Part shown: one piece after another, positions 61,365 through 64,000 of the stretch | Layout of the letters: the number at the start of each line of letters is the position of its first letter | How positions within the stretch are numbered: the first letter of the stretch is position 1 | NCBI RefSeq assembly: GCF_014633365.1 | Contig: NC_068341.1 | Coordinates: forward strand, 6,014,001-6,078,000 | DNA length: 64,000 bases | From: Diospyros lotus | Lineage: Eukaryota > Streptophyta > Magnoliopsida > Ericales > Ebenaceae | Direction: 5' to 3' | The notes under the pieces: model-generated | What the model saw: only the letters and a program-made list of their open reading frames with translations | Told to the model about the DNA's origin: nothing | Databases searched by the model: none | Translations under genes and position numbers: made by a program

Positions 61365-64000
61365 TTATAGGCAGGCTGGGTATTTCTGGCTCAACCAAGG
61401 ACAGATTCTCCTCAAAATGGCGTTGGCAATGGGAAGAATGCCCAACAGTGCAATCTGAAGCTGCTCCGAGCTGCTCATCCTAACAGAGACCTGCCCACTC
61501 AACTTCCTGTCTAGCCCAGCTCGGACAACCATTTTAGAACTCCGCCCTACTGAGAATTGAGACTGCAGGTTGCAGCCCCATACAAGGTCTCCTCTCCACC
61601 TCATCAGCGACAGGATCAACGCGATCTGGTCCTCGCCAATCGGGAAATCGTTTTCCCTGAGGCGCAGTTCCAAATTTGCCCCATACGCGGTGTCACCTTG
61701 AGATCGGATGGCTCCAGTACTTCCCAACAGAACCAGGCGTTCCCCTACTGCAATTCTATCCTCAAGTTTCAGGCCGGTGGCAACATTTTCTCCCAAGAGA
61801 GTAACTGACACCCCAGAAGCAATTTTGTTTCTTTTGTGGCTTTTCATCTTGGTTTCACCTTTGAGAACGTAGGCCAGCTGCTTTCCCACGGTTTGGATGT
61901 CAAGGGCTGCCATGGTTGATCCATTCTCACCGTGCTTTGCTGCAATAGAGGATCCCAAGTGGATATTGAATTCTTTCTTGTCTTTTGTGATTTGGACCTC
62001 AAAGGCTGCTGGCAGACTACCAGCAATCGCATGAGCACTCTCGAGGCTGACTCCATCGTACCCACAATCATGGTCCCAGCCATGAACATCTAAAACTGGT
62101 CTTGTAAGGAGTTGGGATGTGGGCTCGAGAAACCGGTACCTGTAAGTGGGGTAGTCTCCATCAAAAGAAGGCGAGAGTACCATGTCAGGTAAAGGAACTG
62201 CAACAGCTGCTGGACTTCCAGCCCCATCGTCCCCATCTTCCTCTGTGTAACTGAAATTACTTGCACCATCTACGCCTCTCTTCTTCAGCTCCCTTAAACG
62301 TTTTAGCTCATCTATCCAAACCTTCTTTTGAAGAAGCTTCACCCGGTAATCATACTCGTCAAAATAAGCTTTCTTTTGCTCCTTGCTAAGCTTAGCAATT
62401 TGAGATCTCTTCAAGGGCTTGAATGGTGGGAGTTGATCGTATTCGTCTTCAATTTCTTGGCCAGAATCAGATAAATCGCTTAACTCAGTATCTGAGTCTA
62501 TGTCGTCAGCGCCACTCTCAGCCGGAAGTTTTGGGTGTTTATTGGTCTGCAACAAAGAAGACAAGAAGAAAGGCAGTGGCGGAGGGCGTGCCCTAAATCC
62601 AAAACCAAAAAGGTTTCGATGATCAAAAAGATCTGGAGTTTTCACCACAGAATTTGCCTCGGATAAGATCTTCAATGAGTAGCATAAAAGCAATAATTGT
62701 GGCCTCCAACTTTCTCCATTGGGAAGCGGTAATTGCTCATCCACCCTTTCCCAAGAGGATGGGTGGTTTTCTACGAGAGAGACTGGACCTGCAAAGACAT
62801 GATTCATGACACGAAGACCACCAACTGATTGGTTAATCAACTGTTGAATAGCGCGTGATTTCTGGGCAACAAATAAATCAAAGCTTAAGGGTGTCCCAGA
62901 TGGTCCATCAGGGGGGCTAGAGGCAGCATGGGTCAGGGTAACAATAGCCATCTGCCATATTGATGCACCAAGAAAACTAGTGATTGACCTCAACAATGGC
63001 AAATCATTAAGATCTCTTGTCTGCGTGTCTAAGCGATCAACATAGAGGACAATATCGGGAGGAAACTTTTTCATCAACTTCCTTAAAGACAACAAAACTT
63101 TCCTGTTAAAAGCTTGTTCCGTCAGTGAAGACCTGAGACCAGGTGTGTCGAAGATTCTAAACTTAACTCCATCTACTGTTCCGACAAAATCTTTCACAGC
63201 AGCTGTGGCGGGTTCAAAAGCATCAATTACAGCTTTCTTTTCCCCAAATATAGAATTTATGGTTGCACTTTTTCCAACTCCAGATTTCCCAAGTACCAAG
63301 ATGTTCAGGGAGAAAGCTAAATCATCTTTACCCTCTGCTTCAAGCTGCATAGCTGTCCTCTTGGCTGATTCAAGACTGAATGTTTGAGATGAGGCCCCCC
63401 CTGCAGCAAGGACCAGCCGGTATAAGACTTGTGCAACCATGGAATCTTCAAGAGACTGGCCCAGTCTCTGGACAAGCCTCAGAAATTTCACTCTTATGTG
63501 CTGTAGTTTCTCAAGCTTCTTCTTTTCCTCTTCACTTAGGTTTCCCTCAGATTCATCTCTTGTCCCCACCATCAGCTCTGACAGAGCAAAAGGACTATGA
63601 TGATTCGGTTTCAAGGAGTTGTCTGAGGTGATTGAATCTTCAGCATGCTCAAGCGAAAAGACACTGGAAGCATTAGAAGAGCTGACTGTGAAACTGCCAC
63701 CACCCAATCCAGCACCTGTAGCAGCTTTCAAGAGAGTAGCAAATACAGTGCTACCAAATAAATCTTTTCCTTCACTTTCCCCATATGTAATGACTTCTTT
63801 GTCTAAACTCCCAAGCATTGGTTCCTCGATCAAGAGATTCCTCGAACTATCTCCAAGAGACCTGATGGTTAAATTTTGCTCTATATCATCCATAACTTGC
63901 TTGGTTGCATCTGAGACTCCAAAGATGAAATCTTTAAAATCATCTTCTGTAACCGGACTGTCTTTTAAACGGTCAGAATCACAATTTGCTCCATCTTCCA
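61365..64000 (-). CDS. TOC159: Chloroplast outer-envelope import receptor TOC159, 3' part
   Basis: This GTPase of the TOC complex recognises transit peptides of photosynthetic preproteins at the chloroplast surface. The minus-strand frame is open from the stop at 61365-61367 to the window edge, about 877 residues and no intron; the N-terminal acidic domain continues outside. Numbered from the Met at 63893: end of the A-domain (1-115), helical NLSEEEKKKLEKLQHIRVKF (118-137), the AIG1-type GTPase domain with P-loop GKSGVGKS (202-209) and DTPG (249-252), VDRLDTQTRDL and VTLTHAASSPPDGPSG, then an acidic linker and the C-terminal M-domain (EYDQLPPFKPL, YRVKLLQKK, DMVLSPSFDGDYPTYRYR, DVHGWDHDCGYDGV). 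The M-domain anchors the protein as a beta-barrel-like module. The sequence resembles TOC159 more than TOC132/120. All GTPase motifs look intact. Confidence 0.95.
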   Translation of the reverse strand, partial: EDGANCDSDRLKDSPVTEDDFKDFIFGVSDATKQVMDDIEQNLTIRSLGDSSRNLLIEEPMLGSLDKEVITYGESEGKDLFGSTVFATLLKAATGAGLGGGSFTVSSSNASSVFSLEHAEDSITSDNSLKPNHHSPFALSELMVGTRDESEGNLSEEEKKKLEKLQHIRVKFLRLVQRLGQSLEDSMVAQVLYRLVLAAGGASSQTFSLESAKRTAMQLEAEGKDDLAFSLNILVLGKSGVGKSATINSIFGEKKAVIDAFEPATAAVKDFVGTVDGVKFRIFDTPGLRSSLTEQAFNRKVLLSLRKLMKKFPPDIVLYVDRLDTQTRDLNDLPLLRSITSFLGASIWQMAIVTLTHAASSPPDGPSGTPLSFDLFVAQKSRAIQQLINQSVGGLRVMNHVFAGPVSLVENHPSSWERVDEQLPLPNGESWRPQLLLLCYSLKILSEANSVVKTPDLFDHRNLFGFGFRARPPPLPFFLSSLLQTNKHPKLPAESGADDIDSDTELSDLSDSGQEIEDEYDQLPPFKPLKRSQIAKLSKEQKKAYFDEYDYRVKLLQKKVWIDELKRLRELKKRGVDGASNFSYTEEDGDDGAGSPAAVAVPLPDMVLSPSFDGDYPTYRYRFLEPTSQLLTRPVLDVHGWDHDCGYDGVSLESAHAIAGSLPAAFEVQITKDKKEFNIHLGSSIAAKHGENGSTMAALDIQTVGKQLAYVLKGETKMKSHKRNKIASGVSVTLLGENVATGLKLEDRIAVGERLVLLGSTGAIRSQGDTAYGANLELRLRENDFPIGEDQIALILSLMRWRGDLVWGCNLQSQFSVGRSSKMVVRAGLDRKLSGQVSVRMSSSEQLQIALLGILPIANAILRRICPWLSQKYPACL

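Noticed and set aside
1..64000. tRNA, rRNA, CRISPR or bacterial operon features
   Set aside because: No cloverleaf with A and B boxes, no rRNA core motifs and no regularly spaced repeats were seen; the tRNA-like 12-mers are retroelement primer sites.

Overview
The window is nuclear DNA from a flowering plant, most likely a eudicot. The evidence is a xyloglucan xylosyltransferase, a chloroplast protein import receptor (TOC159 type), a plant TSPO, a plant-type PRMT4/CARM1 gene with 15 exons and GT-AG introns, and abundant plant-type Ty3 chromoviruses, RTE LINEs, hAT elements and MITEs. The intergenic DNA is AT-rich. No bacterial, organellar, rRNA, tRNA or CRISPR features were seen.

Layout. 1-1491 holds the 3' end of a decayed Ty3 chromovirus (integrase, chromodomain, LTR). 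1492-7740 is gene-poor, with a 33-bp minisatellite. 7895-8365 is a TSPO gene and 9932-11308 an intronless GT34 xylosyltransferase (XXT1/XXT2 type), both on the plus strand. 13310-16330 is a minus-strand RTE LINE whose reading frame is broken by only four in-frame stop codons. 19419-59837 is one plus-strand PRMT4/CARM1 gene (538 residues) stretched over 40 kb. 61365 to the window end is the 3' part of a minus-strand TOC159 gene, convergent with PRMT4.

Two PRMT4 introns are huge because each received one LTR retrotransposon that was then hit repeatedly. In intron 3 (17.2 kb), element A (22264-37284, target duplication TGAAG) contains a reversed chromovirus C (23692-33054, GAAGT) and a gag-only element B (33533-36910). 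C's left LTR holds a second RTE LINE, which itself holds a 704-bp hAT element, an LTR fragment (I) and a 155-bp hAT-like MITE. B holds a 999-bp hAT element. In intron 11 (16.4 kb), reversed chromovirus E (42983-57731, AACTA) contains non-autonomous elements H (43489-47504, ATGGG) and G (49103-52999, ATGAC) and gag-only element F (about 55490-57390). The target duplications were read directly and give a relative order of insertion.

The most unusual content is the set of non-autonomous LTR elements. A, G and H carry a reading frame that resembles neither Gag nor Pol but ends in a shared basic tail followed by KAGIG. B and F carry only a Gag-like frame. All of these, like chromoviruses C and E, have LTRs starting TGTCA (or a one-base variant), and most end TGACA, so the coding chromoviruses are plausible donors of enzymes. 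The host genes have unrelated jobs: cell-wall synthesis (XXT), membrane tetrapyrrole/stress protein (TSPO), arginine methylation (PRMT4) and plastid import (TOC159). Nothing indicates co-regulation.
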